The notes: generated by a model not told the origin, from the letters alone. Shown: positions 17,045 to 26,549, counted from the first letter of the stretch. The stretch: 64,000 nucleotides of DNA from JABDEZ01 sp965276955 (GCA_965276955.1 CBDIBP010000020.1:62001-126000); one strand, 5' to 3'. A program made the numbers and translations.

Positions 17045-17593
17045 ATGGACACGGTCCATCACTACCTGGTACCAGAACAATATAAAGGTATTAAAAAAGA
17101 CATTTCTTACGCTGTAGGGCTGGCTGATACAGAAGATGCAGACCTGTGGTTCGTGGACCTGAAGAACAAACTGAGGGATGTGCGACACTGGAAACCCACC
17201 ACGGATGCAGATATCACCTTTGCGCTTACAGACAAAAATAAGAAACCACTGCATCGCCCTGCACACCGCTACGACCTGGTGCAGCTATACCCGGACCGAT
17301 ACCGAGTGGGCGATATATGTAGCTATGCGAAGGTGCACACTGTAGCCTATGACTACGACCCTGACGCTGATGATGAGAGTATTGGATTGCTGCTGTGCCT
17401 GCCTGGCACTGAAAACAACCAAGTGGTCTATAGGCAAGAAGACGCCACTATAACCATTGTTTGCGAGCGGAAAGGCGCTGAAATATGCCTGCACTGGCAC
17501 TTAAGAAATTTTTCAGGCACGGATATAGGCGCGTGGGCCAGTGTTACAGATGAGCAATGGCTGGCGCTGCTAAAAAGCTTTGCTGATCAGTGA
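17045..17593 (+). CDS. protein of unknown function
   Basis: I choose the ATG at 17045 rather than the GTG at 17000, because the longer form would be translated through the palindrome at 17013-17028 and its extra residues look non-coding. The 182-residue product is soluble, acidic, with a Y-D-P-D-A-D-D-E-S-I-G segment and no recognised domain. No signal peptide. The next gene, a secreted barrel protein, begins 59 bp later on the same strand and may share its transcript. Confidence 0.65.
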   Translation: MDTVHHYLVPEQYKGIKKDISYAVGLADTEDADLWFVDLKNKLRDVRHWKPTTDADITFALTDKNKKPLHRPAHRYDLVQLYPDRYRVGDICSYAKVHTVAYDYDPDADDESIGLLLCLPGTENNQVVYRQEDATITIVCERKGAEICLHWHLRNFSGTDIGAWASVTDEQWLALLKSFADQ

Positions 17594-17652
17594 TCTTTAT
17601 TAGTTTGTGCATTACCCCTATCTTTGCCGCCGTTAATATTAAATGACAAGTA

Positions 17653-18516
17653 ATGCGTATAAAAATATGGGCGGCCTTCCTGCTGCCGCTTTTTGCCTTC
17701 CTTTTTGCAAATACACCCGCTATTGCTAAAAATAAGAAAAACAGAACAGGATCTATATACTTTAGCTGGGGATATAATACGGAATGGTACACCAAAAGCA
17801 CAGTAAGCATAAAGCAGGCAGGCCTGGGCAATGACTATCAGCTGGTACATGTGGATGCACACGACCACAAAGGGTGGGATGAAGGGCTGCTACACAAGGC
17901 ATTTACCATACCGCAGTACAACTACCGCCTGGGATATTACTTCAATAAAAAGCAAGATATGGGTATAGAGATAAATTTTGACCATACCAAGTATATCATT
18001 GCAGATGGCCAGCAGGTGCACCTAACAGGTACACTGAACCACCAGCATGTGGATGGAACAATTAATTTCTCTCAAAGTAACGGGTTCTTTTATTTCCTGA
18101 ATAATGGCGCCAATTTCCTGCTATTCAACATTGTGAAAAGGGTGCCGCTGTATGATGCCAGAAGTAAGAACCTGAAGGTGGACCTTACAGGCAAAGTGGG
18201 CATAGGCCCTGTGATACCACACGTGCAGAATGAACTTTTTGGGCATGACAATGCCCAGCAATTCCAGTTTGGCGGATGGAATACAGGTGCGGAAACAGCG
18301 CTGCGGGTAACGGTAATGAAGTATGGCTATGTAGAATTCTCACAGAAGGTAGACTATGCCCGCTACAGCAACCTGCTGGTATATGATGGCCGGGCAAAAC
18401 AAGCCTTTGGAACCTACGAGCTGATACTGAGCGTAGGTTTTATACTACCTACTACTAAGCATAACCCGTCCTTTACCCCGCAAAACAAAACTGCACCTGC
18501 TGAAGGACAGCAATAA
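17653..18516 (+). CDS. outer-membrane beta-barrel protein, acyloxyacyl-hydrolase-like layout
   Basis: The 287-residue product starts with a signal peptide (MRIKIWAAFLLPLFAFLF...AIA) and then R-T-G-S-I-Y-F-S-W-G-Y-N, followed by strands of an outer-membrane barrel: N-Y-R-L-G-Y-Y-F, M-G-I-E-I-N-F-D-H, and a closing Y-E-L-I-L-S-V-G-F-I-L strand with a short Pro/Gln tail. No catalytic motif is clear. It is probably an integral outer-membrane protein. It ends 2 bp from the convergent small gene at 18519. Confidence 0.7.
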   Translation: MRIKIWAAFLLPLFAFLFANTPAIAKNKKNRTGSIYFSWGYNTEWYTKSTVSIKQAGLGNDYQLVHVDAHDHKGWDEGLLHKAFTIPQYNYRLGYYFNKKQDMGIEINFDHTKYIIADGQQVHLTGTLNHQHVDGTINFSQSNGFFYFLNNGANFLLFNIVKRVPLYDARSKNLKVDLTGKVGIGPVIPHVQNELFGHDNAQQFQFGGWNTGAETALRVTVMKYGYVEFSQKVDYARYSNLLVYDGRAKQAFGTYELILSVGFILPTTKHNPSFTPQNKTAPAEGQQ

Positions 18517-18518
18517 AC

Positions 18519-18776
18519 TTACCGCTTGTCTGTGAAGCCTAAAATATGCTCGCGTTCGGTCTCTGCTTCTGTATAAAGTAGCGTTATAGTTACCAATATT
18601 TCAGGCTTAGATGCACCTGCATTGGTAACGCTTTGCGATTGCACCATAGAGTTGATCTTCAGGTGCTTTTTACCTTCTAAAAAAGAGGTCATGTCGCCTT
18701 GTATCGTTTGTGGGCCGCCATGAAAAACGTGACATTTAATATTGTTATCTGGCATAGAAGTGTATTGAAGGTTCAT
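18519..18776 (-). CDS. small protein of unknown function
   Basis: The frame encodes 85 residues; an alternative start at 18755 (MPDNNIKCHVFHGG) would give 78. It is soluble with no recognised domain. A perfect minus-7 box (TACATTTG on the minus strand, 18799-18806) lies 22 bases upstream and supports a real transcript. It is convergent with the barrel gene. Confidence 0.55.
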   Translation of the reverse strand: MNLQYTSMPDNNIKCHVFHGGPQTIQGDMTSFLEGKKHLKINSMVQSQSVTNAGASKPEILVTITLLYTEAETEREHILGFTDKR

Positions 18777-18865
18777 TAATTAGAATAATTGAGGCGAACA
18801 AATGTAAGTAAACAAGCCGAATGATGAATGGTGTGCAAAATGCAGGCTATTGTAGCACAGCAATA

Positions 18866-18873
18866 TATCTTTG
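18866..18873 (+). promoter_or_regulatory. candidate minus-7 box for the small lipoprotein
   Basis: TATCTTTG matches TAnnTTTG exactly, 36 bases before the ATG at 18910. No good upstream TTTG is seen at the usual distance. Confidence 0.4.
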
Positions 18874-18909
18874 TTTATATTTACCCCAACAACCTATACC
18901 AACCTATTT

Positions 18910-19122
18910 ATGAAAAAAGTATTTTATACTATATCTACTATTGCTTTATCTGTGGTACTGTTCAGCGCCTGCAAGAAAGACTACCACTGTGCCTGCACAT
19001 TCAATAATGCAGTTATATACAGCAAAGACCTGGGCAACCAAACCAGAAAGGACGCAAAAAACCAATGCGATACCTATGTTAACACAATACCCGGTGAAAC
19101 CTGGAATTGCGGTATATATTAA
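18910..19122 (+). CDS. small cysteine-rich lipoprotein
   Basis: Starting at the ATG at 18910 gives 70 residues with a lipoprotein signal MKKVFYTISTIALSVVLFSAC (Cys21). The mature peptide of about 50 residues contains C-A-C-T near the front and two more cysteines (Q-C-D-T-Y, W-N-C-G). An upstream in-frame start at 18871 is unlikely because it precedes the signal peptide. It looks like the small 'hypothetical lipoproteins' common in Bacteroidota; function unknown. Confidence 0.7.
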   Translation: MKKVFYTISTIALSVVLFSACKKDYHCACTFNNAVIYSKDLGNQTRKDAKNQCDTYVNTIPGETWNCGIY

Positions 19123-19231
19123 CATCTTGAATACAAAAAATATATAGCATTATAAACCATCTATTGGGCTGCTTCTGGCATAATTATTATGTTAACAAAG
19201 CAGGTCATTAACAACCGCAGTATATAGAACA

Positions 19232-19690
19232 ATGAGCACAAGAATGCAAGCCATAGTAGGCCCGGTAAAAGTATTAAGGATAGACAACCGACAAGGAGAA
19301 ATAACCAGCAAAGCACTTAAAGGGTTACCAATAGAAAAAGGAGATCGTTTATTGCTGCGAACTATGAATTCTGACATTGACGCAGAATTACTGCATCTCT
19401 CAAAAGGAGAAGTACACCTAAGCACAGATGCGGTGCATTTTCTTATAGAACAACAGATAAGCTGTATAGGAATAGACCACATGCTGAGCAATAGTAAACA
19501 TGCAACTGAGATACATCATTTACTCACTACAGCACATATATCGCTTATAGAAGGTTTAAGATTGGGGGACATTGCACCAGGTGCATATGAGATGATATGC
19601 CTGCCCATACCTGCAACTGATGCGGAACAACCACGATCGAGAGTGATATTGAAGCCTGGTAAGGTGGTTGCAGAGCCGTCTTACGCATAA
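19232..19690 (+). CDS. N-terminally truncated cyclase-family protein (C-terminal half only)
   Basis: The 152 residues match the second half of the cyclase/kynurenine-formamidase family (PF04199): I-V-G-P-V-K-V-L-R-I-D, I-E-K-G-D-R-L-L-L-R-T, I-S-C-I-G-I-D-H-M-L-S-N-S, L-L-T-T-A-H-I-S-L-I-E-G-L-R-L, and P-G-A-Y-E-M-I-C-L-P-I-P. The first 80 or so residues, which carry the metal-binding H-x-G-T-H-x-D motif, are absent, and the 100 bases upstream do not encode them: the frame is closed by a stop at 19193. So catalysis by the usual mechanism is not possible. It may be a decayed remnant or a protein with a new role. Confidence 0.65.
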   Translation: MSTRMQAIVGPVKVLRIDNRQGEITSKALKGLPIEKGDRLLLRTMNSDIDAELLHLSKGEVHLSTDAVHFLIEQQISCIGIDHMLSNSKHATEIHHLLTTAHISLIEGLRLGDIAPGAYEMICLPIPATDAEQPRSRVILKPGKVVAEPSYA

Positions 19691-19707
19691 GCTGCGATGG
19701 ATAGACC

Positions 19708-20163
19708 ATGCACCCGAAAATAAAAGAATGGACCATAAGGTACCTGCCTGCAGAATTGCTATCTACAATAGCTACTGTGCTGGCAGGTATCATTGCATTT
19801 GGCCTGTGGCATAACAATGTAGTTGTTGCCATAGCAGCCACATGGGCGGGGAATATCGTTTATTTCGGGACAATTTTTTTATACGACGTCTTTCGTACCA
19901 GTAAGGAGGCAAAAAAAGCAAACAAGAGCTATACTTATGTCTACTTCTTAAAAAATATCCGGGCATTTGTTATAGAATTTGGGATAGCAGAAGTGCTGGA
20001 CAGTTTTTTGATAAGGCCTCTGCTCATGTACTATATGCCAAGCATTACAGGTAGTTTATGGGGCGGCTTGATACTTGCCAAATTTATGGCCGATATAACT
20101 TTCTATATACCAACTATATTAAGCTATGAGTTTGCCAAAAAGCATTTTCGTGATATTCAATAG
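19708..20163 (+). CDS. multi-pass membrane protein of unknown function
   Basis: The 151-residue product has three or four hydrophobic helices (about 13-33, 38-60, 85-105, 115-145) and a basic loop E-A-K-K-A-N-K-S-Y. No named domain. It begins 17 bp after the truncated cyclase on the same strand. It is probably an inner-membrane protein; the length and helix pattern are like small DUF-type integral proteins. Confidence 0.65.
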   Translation: MHPKIKEWTIRYLPAELLSTIATVLAGIIAFGLWHNNVVVAIAATWAGNIVYFGTIFLYDVFRTSKEAKKANKSYTYVYFLKNIRAFVIEFGIAEVLDSFLIRPLLMYYMPSITGSLWGGLILAKFMADITFYIPTILSYEFAKKHFRDIQ

Positions 20164-20251
20164 CACACGAAGACCATGTACAATATGCTTTCGCCATAAA
20201 CCGATCGATAAATATAATACGCTAAAAAGCATTAATAATAAGCATTATAGA

Positions 20252-20259
20252 TACTTTTG
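20252..20259 (+). promoter_or_regulatory. candidate minus-7 box of the tolC-acrA-acrB operon
   Basis: TACTTTTG matches TAnnTTTG exactly, about 60 bases before the tolC start. Upstream lie two direct copies of AAGCATTA (20227-20234 and 20240-20247), 13 bases apart, which could be part of an activator or repressor site. Confidence 0.45.
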
Positions 20260-20320
20260 TTCCTGTTTTTACGCGCTGTGTTGCCTGTACTAACATTAAC
20301 CCGGAAAAACATTGCTGCCC

Positions 20321-21667
20321 ATGCTGAAACGGATATTTTACTTTCTTATTTTCTTCTCTCCCTATTATGCTCATGCTCAAAACAACACCGCAGATACCAC
20401 TGGCCCCGATGGTGCTACACTAACACTGACACAATGCGTGCAATATGCATTGAAGCACCAACCAGCATTAAAGCAAGCGTACATAGACCAATCGATAGCC
20501 GACGCTAACAATAAGATAGCATATTCGGCCTGGCTGCCCCAGATACAGGGCCTGGCTAATTATCAACATTATTACGGGTTGCCAACGGTGTTCATCCCAT
20601 CGGCCAATGGCCAGCTTACAGCAGCACATACAGGACTTACTAACACATCTACTCCTGAGATAGCGGCCAACCAGGTAATATTTAGCCCTGATGTTTTGAT
20701 AGCCGCACGATCTAGCCACCTGAATACCCTCTATGCAAAACAAAATACAACCAGTACCAAGATAGACCTGGTGACCGACGTGAGTAAAGCGTTTTATGAC
20801 CTATTGCTGTCTTTGCAGCAAATAAACGTGCTGAAGGAAGATACATCGAGGTTATTAAAGAACCAGAGCGATACTTACCATCAGTACATCAGCGGGGTGA
20901 AGGACAAGGTGGATTATAAACAAGCAACGATATCGCTCAACAATTCATTGGCACAACTGAAGAACACTGTGGAAACTGCACATGCACGGTTCGCCAATCT
21001 GAAACAAATGATGGGATACCCTACCAACAAAGAATTTAATGTATACTTCGATACTACACAAATGATGCAGGATGTATTCTTTGACACTACCGAAGCCCTC
21101 AACTTTCAAAAACGCATAGAGTACCAATTGCTGCAAACCTCTAAAAGACTACAGAAAGAGACCACAGCCTATTACCAATTGGGTTTCCTTCCATCTATAT
21201 CCGCATTCTATAATTATGATCTGGAATATGAGAATAATAACGTTCCTGACCTGTTCAAGCAGTCCTATCCATATTCATTATGGGGTCTCAACCTGAGCAT
21301 ACCCATATTCACTGGTTTCAGGAGAACGGAGAATGTAAGGAAAGCTAAACTACAGGAGAAAAGAACGGACTGGGATGTGATAGAGCTGGAACTGGAGATA
21401 AATACGGAGTATAAAACCGCACTTGCCAACTACACCAGCAACCTCTACAATCTGCGTGCTATGAGCGAGAACGTGAAACTGGCAACCGAAGTATACGATA
21501 TAGTAAAGCTGCAATACAGGGAAGGCATTAAAGCTTACCTGGACGTTATAACCGCAGAGACCGACCTACGCAATTCTGATATCAATTACCTGAACGCCCT
21601 GTTCCAATTACTATCAAGCAAGGTAGATCTGCAAAAAGCAATGGGGGACATCAACCCTAATAACTAA
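20321..21667 (+). CDS. TolC-family outer-membrane efflux protein
   Basis: I start at the ATG at 20321 (MLKRIFYFLIFFSPYYAHAQ), a normal signal peptide; an upstream TTG at 20312 is less likely. The product of about 448 residues shows the two-fold outer-membrane-efflux layout (PF02321): L-T-L-T-Q-C-V-Q-Y-A-L-K-H-Q-P-A near the front, long alpha-helical stretches (for example K-S-Q-S-D-T-Y-H-Q-Y), and the repeat motif Y-R-E-G-I-K-A-Y-L-D-V-I-T-A near the end. It forms the outer-membrane channel of the efflux pump whose adaptor begins 2 bp later and whose permease follows. Confidence 0.92.
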   Translation: MLKRIFYFLIFFSPYYAHAQNNTADTTGPDGATLTLTQCVQYALKHQPALKQAYIDQSIADANNKIAYSAWLPQIQGLANYQHYYGLPTVFIPSANGQLTAAHTGLTNTSTPEIAANQVIFSPDVLIAARSSHLNTLYAKQNTTSTKIDLVTDVSKAFYDLLLSLQQINVLKEDTSRLLKNQSDTYHQYISGVKDKVDYKQATISLNNSLAQLKNTVETAHARFANLKQMMGYPTNKEFNVYFDTTQMMQDVFFDTTEALNFQKRIEYQLLQTSKRLQKETTAYYQLGFLPSISAFYNYDLEYENNNVPDLFKQSYPYSLWGLNLSIPIFTGFRRTENVRKAKLQEKRTDWDVIELELEINTEYKTALANYTSNLYNLRAMSENVKLATEVYDIVKLQYREGIKAYLDVITAETDLRNSDINYLNALFQLLSSKVDLQKAMGDINPNN

Positions 21668-21669
21668 TT

Positions 21670-22917
21670 ATGAAAAAGCTTATCAGCAATATGAATATAT
21701 CTAAAAACATAGGCCTGGTCCTGCTGGGGAGTATAAGTTTGTGGAGCTGCGGAAGCGGAGGTGATAAAAGCAAGGCTGGTAACAATCCGGCTAATGCACC
21801 AGTGCCCGTAACACTATATGAAACGCACCTGCAGCCAGTAGTGTATTACGACCAGTTTCCCGGTACTGTAACAGCACTAATGCAGGTAGATATACATGCA
21901 GAGACCGAAGGGTACGTAACGGGCGTAAACTTTACCGAAGGCAGCCACGTGCACAAAGGGCAGGTGCTTTACGAAATAGATAAAAGCAAGTACCAGGCAT
22001 CTTACGACCAGGCAATGGCAAATGTGCGCTCAGCACAGGAGACAGAGGCACAAAGCCAGAAAGATGCAGACCGCTACAACTACCTGAACCAGCACGATGC
22101 GATAGCAAAGCAAGTGGTAGACCACGCGCTCACTACGCTCAACACATCAAAGAACCAGGTAAACGCAGCAAAGCAGGATCTGAAAAAAGCGCAGACCGAC
22201 CTGAATTATGCTACGATCAAGGCGCCCTTTGATGGTACTATAGGCATATCGCAGGTGAAGCTGGGCAATACAGTGACCGCCGGGCAAACAGTGCTGAACA
22301 CGATATCGACAGACGACCCAATGGCGGTTGACTTTGTGGTAAATGAAAAGCAGGTGCCCCGCTTTATAAAACTGAAACAAAAAAGTGGTGACGGCGGCGA
22401 TTCTTTATTCACGGTACTGATGCCTGATAATACCTTGTATACGGGGCTTGGTAAGATATCAGTAATAGACAGGGGTGTAGACCCACTGACCGGTACCATA
22501 AAAATAAGAGTGGTATTCCCTAATAAGGATGGCTTGCTGCGCGCGGGTATGAGCTGCACTATGCGGGTACACAACGAAGACGATCAACCACAGTTGATAA
22601 TACCATCGAAAGCGATAGTAGAGCAAATGGGGGAATACTTTGTGTATATAGCCAAGGACACCACTATCAATGATAGCAAGGACAAAAAGAAGGACGATGC
22701 AGCGAAAGGCCCAGCTGTAAAAGCAGCACAAAGAAAGATAATGCTGGGGCAAACCATAGGTGCGAACGTAGTTGTAAAGAGTGGGCTGACAGAAGGAGAT
22801 AAAGTGATAACTGATGGTGTACAAAAACTGCACGATGGCAGCATAGTAACCACCCAGAACAAACCAGGCCCGCAAGCTGGCGGTGCACCCCAAAGCGGCG
22901 ATAAAAAGAAAGAATAG
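21670..22917 (+). CDS. RND efflux periplasmic adaptor lipoprotein (AcrA type)
   Basis: The 415-residue product has a lipoprotein signal with lipobox L-W-S-C (Cys27), then a biotinyl-lipoyl-like domain (V-D-I-H-A-E-T-E-G-Y-V-T-G-V and V-H-K-G-Q-V-L-Y-E-I-D), an alpha-helical hairpin, the second lipoyl half (A-T-I-K-A-P-F-D-G-T-I-G), a beta-barrel and a C-terminal proximal domain ending in a Pro/Gly/Lys-rich tail. It links the inner-membrane permease and TolC. It overlaps neither neighbour but is only 2 bp from tolC and 50 bp from the permease. Confidence 0.93.
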   Translation: MKKLISNMNISKNIGLVLLGSISLWSCGSGGDKSKAGNNPANAPVPVTLYETHLQPVVYYDQFPGTVTALMQVDIHAETEGYVTGVNFTEGSHVHKGQVLYEIDKSKYQASYDQAMANVRSAQETEAQSQKDADRYNYLNQHDAIAKQVVDHALTTLNTSKNQVNAAKQDLKKAQTDLNYATIKAPFDGTIGISQVKLGNTVTAGQTVLNTISTDDPMAVDFVVNEKQVPRFIKLKQKSGDGGDSLFTVLMPDNTLYTGLGKISVIDRGVDPLTGTIKIRVVFPNKDGLLRAGMSCTMRVHNEDDQPQLIIPSKAIVEQMGEYFVYIAKDTTINDSKDKKKDDAAKGPAVKAAQRKIMLGQTIGANVVVKSGLTEGDKVITDGVQKLHDGSIVTTQNKPGPQAGGAPQSGDKKKE

Positions 22918-22967
22918 CTGCCGCGTACTACCATATAATATTCTTTCACACGAACCATGACCATGCT

Positions 22968-25900
22968 ATGATAGCTAATACTTTTATAAAAAGGCCTGTT
23001 ACCGCAATAGTGATCTCTATTGTACTGTTGCTGGTGGGCGGCATATCTATAATGAACCTGTCGGTGGGCCAGTACCCCGAAATAACGCCGCCTGTGGTGC
23101 AGGTGACCGGGGCATTTACCGGGGCAGATGCCGCTACTGTAGAGCAAACGATGGCCACACCTGTGGAAACACAGATAAACGGGTCGCCGGGTATGGAATA
23201 CATTCAAAGTAATAGCACCGGTAATGGTGCACTTACCATCAATGCTACATTCAACATTGGTACCAACATCAATATAGCTACCCTTGATGTGCAGAACCGT
23301 GTAAGTATTGCCACACCCCAACTACCAGACGTGGTAAAACGCCTGGGCCTGACGGTACGTAAACGTAACCCCAGCATATTGATGCTGTGCGCAATTTATG
23401 CTCCTAACGGATCGCACAACGTTACCTTTCTGGATAATTATACCAACATATTTGTACGCGACGCCTTGCTGCGTGTAGATGGTGTGGGCGATATATTTAC
23501 CCGTGCCGATGACTTCAGTATGCGTATATGGCTGAACCCGGATAAGCTGGCATCGTATGGCTTAACGGCTAACGACGTGATAGCAGCACTGAACGAACAG
23601 AACGTGCAGGTAGCTGCAGGATCTGTAGGTGCCCCACCCCAGCAGGACGCACAAACATTTGAGTATAGCATACTTGTGAACGGCAGACTGAGCAAGCAAG
23701 GGGAATTTGACAAGGTGATAATTAAAGCGAACCCGGCCAATGGCTCTATTGTATACCTGAAAGATATAGGCCGTGCAGAACTGGGTAAATTCTCTTACGC
23801 CAGTAATTCGTTCGTGGATGGTAAGCGTGCATCTTACCTGCTTATATACCAGGCACCGGGTAGTAATGCACTTGCCACCGCTGAAGGTGTGTACAAAAAA
23901 CTGGATGAGCTAAAAAAGTCTTTCCCCGCAGATGTGGACTACAGTGTGCCATTTGAATCTGTAACAGTAGTAAAGGTATCAATGCACGAAGTGGTGGATA
24001 CCTTGCTGGAAGCACTTGCGCTGGTGGCGCTGGTAGTATTCATCTTCCTGCAGAACTGGCGGGCTACGCTGATACCTGTACTTGCCATACCGGTATCTAT
24101 AGTAGGTACGTTCATCTTCTTTATACCATTAGGTTTTACTATCAATACCCTCACTATGTTCGGCTTCGTACTGGCCATTGGTATAGTGGTAGATGATGCC
24201 ATTGTGGTGGTAGAGGCTGTGCAGCACTATATGGACCATGAAAATATGACCGCCAAGGAGGCCACCTACAGCGCTATGAAAGATATATCGGCACCGGTAA
24301 TAGCCATTGCTCTCATACTTGCGGCCGTTTTCGTACCGGTAGGTTTCATACCGGGTATAGTGGGCAGGTTGTACCAGCAGTTTGCCATCACCATCGCTAT
24401 ATCGGTAATGATATCTGCGTTCATAGCGCTTTCCCTTACCCCTGCTTTGTGTACACTGCTGCTAAAACCCACAGATAACACCAAACAGAAAAAAGGCTTG
24501 GACAGGCTGTTCGAGAAATTCAACAACTGGTTCGAGCGGGTGACCAACAGCTACTCTAAAGGAGTGCAAAGAGCAATAAAGTCATCGAAGCTGATACTGA
24601 TATTGCTGGTGTGTATAGGGATAGGTACCGTGTTGCTGTTCAAAAATAAAGCATCAGGTTTCATACCATTGGAAGATGATGGAAGGGTGTATATCACTTA
24701 TGAATTGCCCGAGGCATCCTCTACCACACAATCTATACTGGTGCTGGATAGCCTGATGAAGATAGTGGGCGGCACACCGGGTGTAGGCCACTATGCCGCA
24801 CTCGGCGGACTGAACGTGGTGAACTTCTCTACCAAATCGAACAGCGGTACCATATTTTGCCAGTTGAAACCATGGGATGAAAGGAAAAAGGATGACGAGA
24901 AGATACCCAACATAATAAACGTATTGCAAAAACGAATAGCCCAGGCAGGATTGAAAAATGCGACCGTAGTGGTGATACCGCCACCACCTATACCGGGCCT
25001 GGGGCAAACCGCAGGGTTCAGTATGCAGATAGAACAGCGACAGACCACCGATGACGTGCAAACTTTTGAAAAAGTGGTAAAAGCATTCCTCGGTGCTGCT
25101 AATAAAGACCCTAATCTGGGAAGGGCGTTCAGCTTTTACTCTGCACATACCCCCAGCTACAGTGTGACCGTAGACCGCGAAAAGTGTAAGAAGCTTGGTG
25201 TATCGATAGGTGATGTGTTCAGTACCATACAGACCTACATGGGTAGCTTTTACATCAACGATATTACCCTATACAACAGGAACTTTCACGTAGTGGCGCA
25301 AGCTGATACATCGTTCCGTACCAAGATCGCGGATATGAACAAGTACTTTGTGCGGAACGCTGCAGGAGGCATGGTACCATTAGGCACGCTTATCTCTTAC
25401 AAGCCAATAGAAACAGCTCCGCTTATCTCTCACTTTAATATATTCCGCTCGGCGGAAGTGGATGGTACACCGGCCGATGGACACAGCAGCGGCGAGGCAC
25501 TGGAAGCACTTAAACAAATTGCCGACCGCACTTTACCACAGGGGTATTCCTATGAGTTCTCAGGCCTCAGTTATGAGGAACTGCAGGCAGGCTCTAAATC
25601 GGTATATATTTTTGGGTTGTCGATATTATTCGTATTCCTGTTCCTTGCGGCACTATACGAGAGCTGGGCAGTGCCCTTCTCCGTGCTGCTGGCAGTGCCA
25701 TTAGGCGCATTCGGGGCCATACTTACGCTCACGTTCGTGCCCAGCCTTACGGACAATGTGTATGCGCAGATAGGGCTCATTACACTGATAGGTTTGTCGG
25801 CCAAAAATGCGATACTTATAGTAGAGTTCGCTAAAGAGCGGCTGGACCATGGAGAAGAACTGATAAAGGCTATAATGGATGCGGTAAAACTACGTTTACG

Positions 25901-26414
25901 TCCTATCATCATGACATCGCTGGCATTCATACTGGGTGTTATGCCGCTGGTGCTGGCAACCGGTGCAGGCGCTGTAGCACGCCGTACCATAGGTTTTACA
26001 GTGCTGGGTGGTATGATAGCAGCCACATCGCTTGCCATATTCTTTGTGCCGGTGCTGTTCGTGGTCATATCGCGCGTAGCATATGGCAAGAAAGGCCTGG
26101 CCTACCTGCAGGAGCATGCTAAAGAACTGGAAGAAGAAGCTGAAAAAGAAAAGAACACGGATATAGACCCGGCACTTGACTATGCCATACGCCAGGAGAA
26201 GGATAAAGGCAAGAAAGGTGGTGGCGAAAAAGGTGGCGTACCAGGGAATAAGAAAGTGCCACTAACTACACCCAATGACCAGAAACTGATAGAAGGGACG
26301 GAAGAGCAAAAACTGATAGAAGGGGCAGATGAACAGAAACGTATCGACGGACCTGAAGAGCACAAACTTATTGAAGGGCCGCATGATACTCCTGATCCTG
26401 ACGACAAGAAGTAA
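22968..26414 (+). CDS. RND multidrug efflux permease (AcrB/HAE1 family)
   Basis: The 1148-residue product is a complete AcrB-type pump with twelve membrane helices and two large periplasmic loops. It opens M-I-A-N-T-F-I-K-R-P-V-T-A and carries the proton-relay pair in helix 4, G-I-V-V-D-D-A-I-V-V-V-E. It expels drugs, bile-type compounds or lipids using the proton gradient. The family is usually about 1030-1060 residues; here about 90 extra C-terminal residues follow the last helix. They form a Lys/Glu-rich coil, a Gly/Lys stretch, and four 9-residue repeats. The operon is closed by a terminator at 26443. Confidence 0.94.
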   Translation: MIANTFIKRPVTAIVISIVLLLVGGISIMNLSVGQYPEITPPVVQVTGAFTGADAATVEQTMATPVETQINGSPGMEYIQSNSTGNGALTINATFNIGTNINIATLDVQNRVSIATPQLPDVVKRLGLTVRKRNPSILMLCAIYAPNGSHNVTFLDNYTNIFVRDALLRVDGVGDIFTRADDFSMRIWLNPDKLASYGLTANDVIAALNEQNVQVAAGSVGAPPQQDAQTFEYSILVNGRLSKQGEFDKVIIKANPANGSIVYLKDIGRAELGKFSYASNSFVDGKRASYLLIYQAPGSNALATAEGVYKKLDELKKSFPADVDYSVPFESVTVVKVSMHEVVDTLLEALALVALVVFIFLQNWRATLIPVLAIPVSIVGTFIFFIPLGFTINTLTMFGFVLAIGIVVDDAIVVVEAVQHYMDHENMTAKEATYSAMKDISAPVIAIALILAAVFVPVGFIPGIVGRLYQQFAITIAISVMISAFIALSLTPALCTLLLKPTDNTKQKKGLDRLFEKFNNWFERVTNSYSKGVQRAIKSSKLILILLVCIGIGTVLLFKNKASGFIPLEDDGRVYITYELPEASSTTQSILVLDSLMKIVGGTPGVGHYAALGGLNVVNFSTKSNSGTIFCQLKPWDERKKDDEKIPNIINVLQKRIAQAGLKNATVVVIPPPPIPGLGQTAGFSMQIEQRQTTDDVQTFEKVVKAFLGAANKDPNLGRAFSFYSAHTPSYSVTVDREKCKKLGVSIGDVFSTIQTYMGSFYINDITLYNRNFHVVAQADTSFRTKIADMNKYFVRNAAGGMVPLGTLISYKPIETAPLISHFNIFRSAEVDGTPADGHSSGEALEALKQIADRTLPQGYSYEFSGLSYEELQAGSKSVYIFGLSILFVFLFLAALYESWAVPFSVLLAVPLGAFGAILTLTFVPSLTDNVYAQIGLITLIGLSAKNAILIVEFAKERLDHGEELIKAIMDAVKLRLRPIIMTSLAFILGVMPLVLATGAGAVARRTIGFTVLGGMIAATSLAIFFVPVLFVVISRVAYGKKGLAYLQEHAKELEEEAEKEKNTDIDPALDYAIRQEKDKGKKGGGEKGGVPGNKKVPLTTPNDQKLIEGTEEQKLIEGADEQKRIDGPEEHKLIEGPHDTPDPDDKK
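26277..26384 (+). repeat. four 27-bp in-frame repeats in the permease tail
   Basis: Four adjacent 27-base units encode DQKLIEGTE, EQKLIEGAD, EQKRIDGPE and EHKLIEGPH. They lie in the cytoplasmic C-terminal tail of the RND permease, after the last membrane helix. Third-position differences between units show that it is not a very recent slippage product. Confidence 0.85.
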
Positions 26415-26442
26415 GCAGAAAAAGATCGTAGCAACTCCTACA

Positions 26443-26477
26443 AGAAAGTATCCGTAACTGGATGCTTTCTTTTTTTG
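26443..26477 (+). terminator. terminator of the efflux operon
   Basis: AGAAAGTATCC (26443-26453) pairs with GGATGCTTTCT (26460-26470) with one wobble, followed by TTTTTT. Confidence 0.85.
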
Positions 26478-26514
26478 TACCAGAAACACAAAAGAAAAGT
26501 AAGCCTGTTATCGT

Positions 26515-26522
26515 TAAATTTG
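26515..26522 (+). promoter_or_regulatory. candidate minus-7 box for the sulfhydrylase gene
   Basis: TAAATTTG fits TAnnTTTG exactly, 27 bases before the ATG at 26550. Confidence 0.45.
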
Positions 26523-26549
26523 AAGTAATTAACTACAGCAATAACTACC

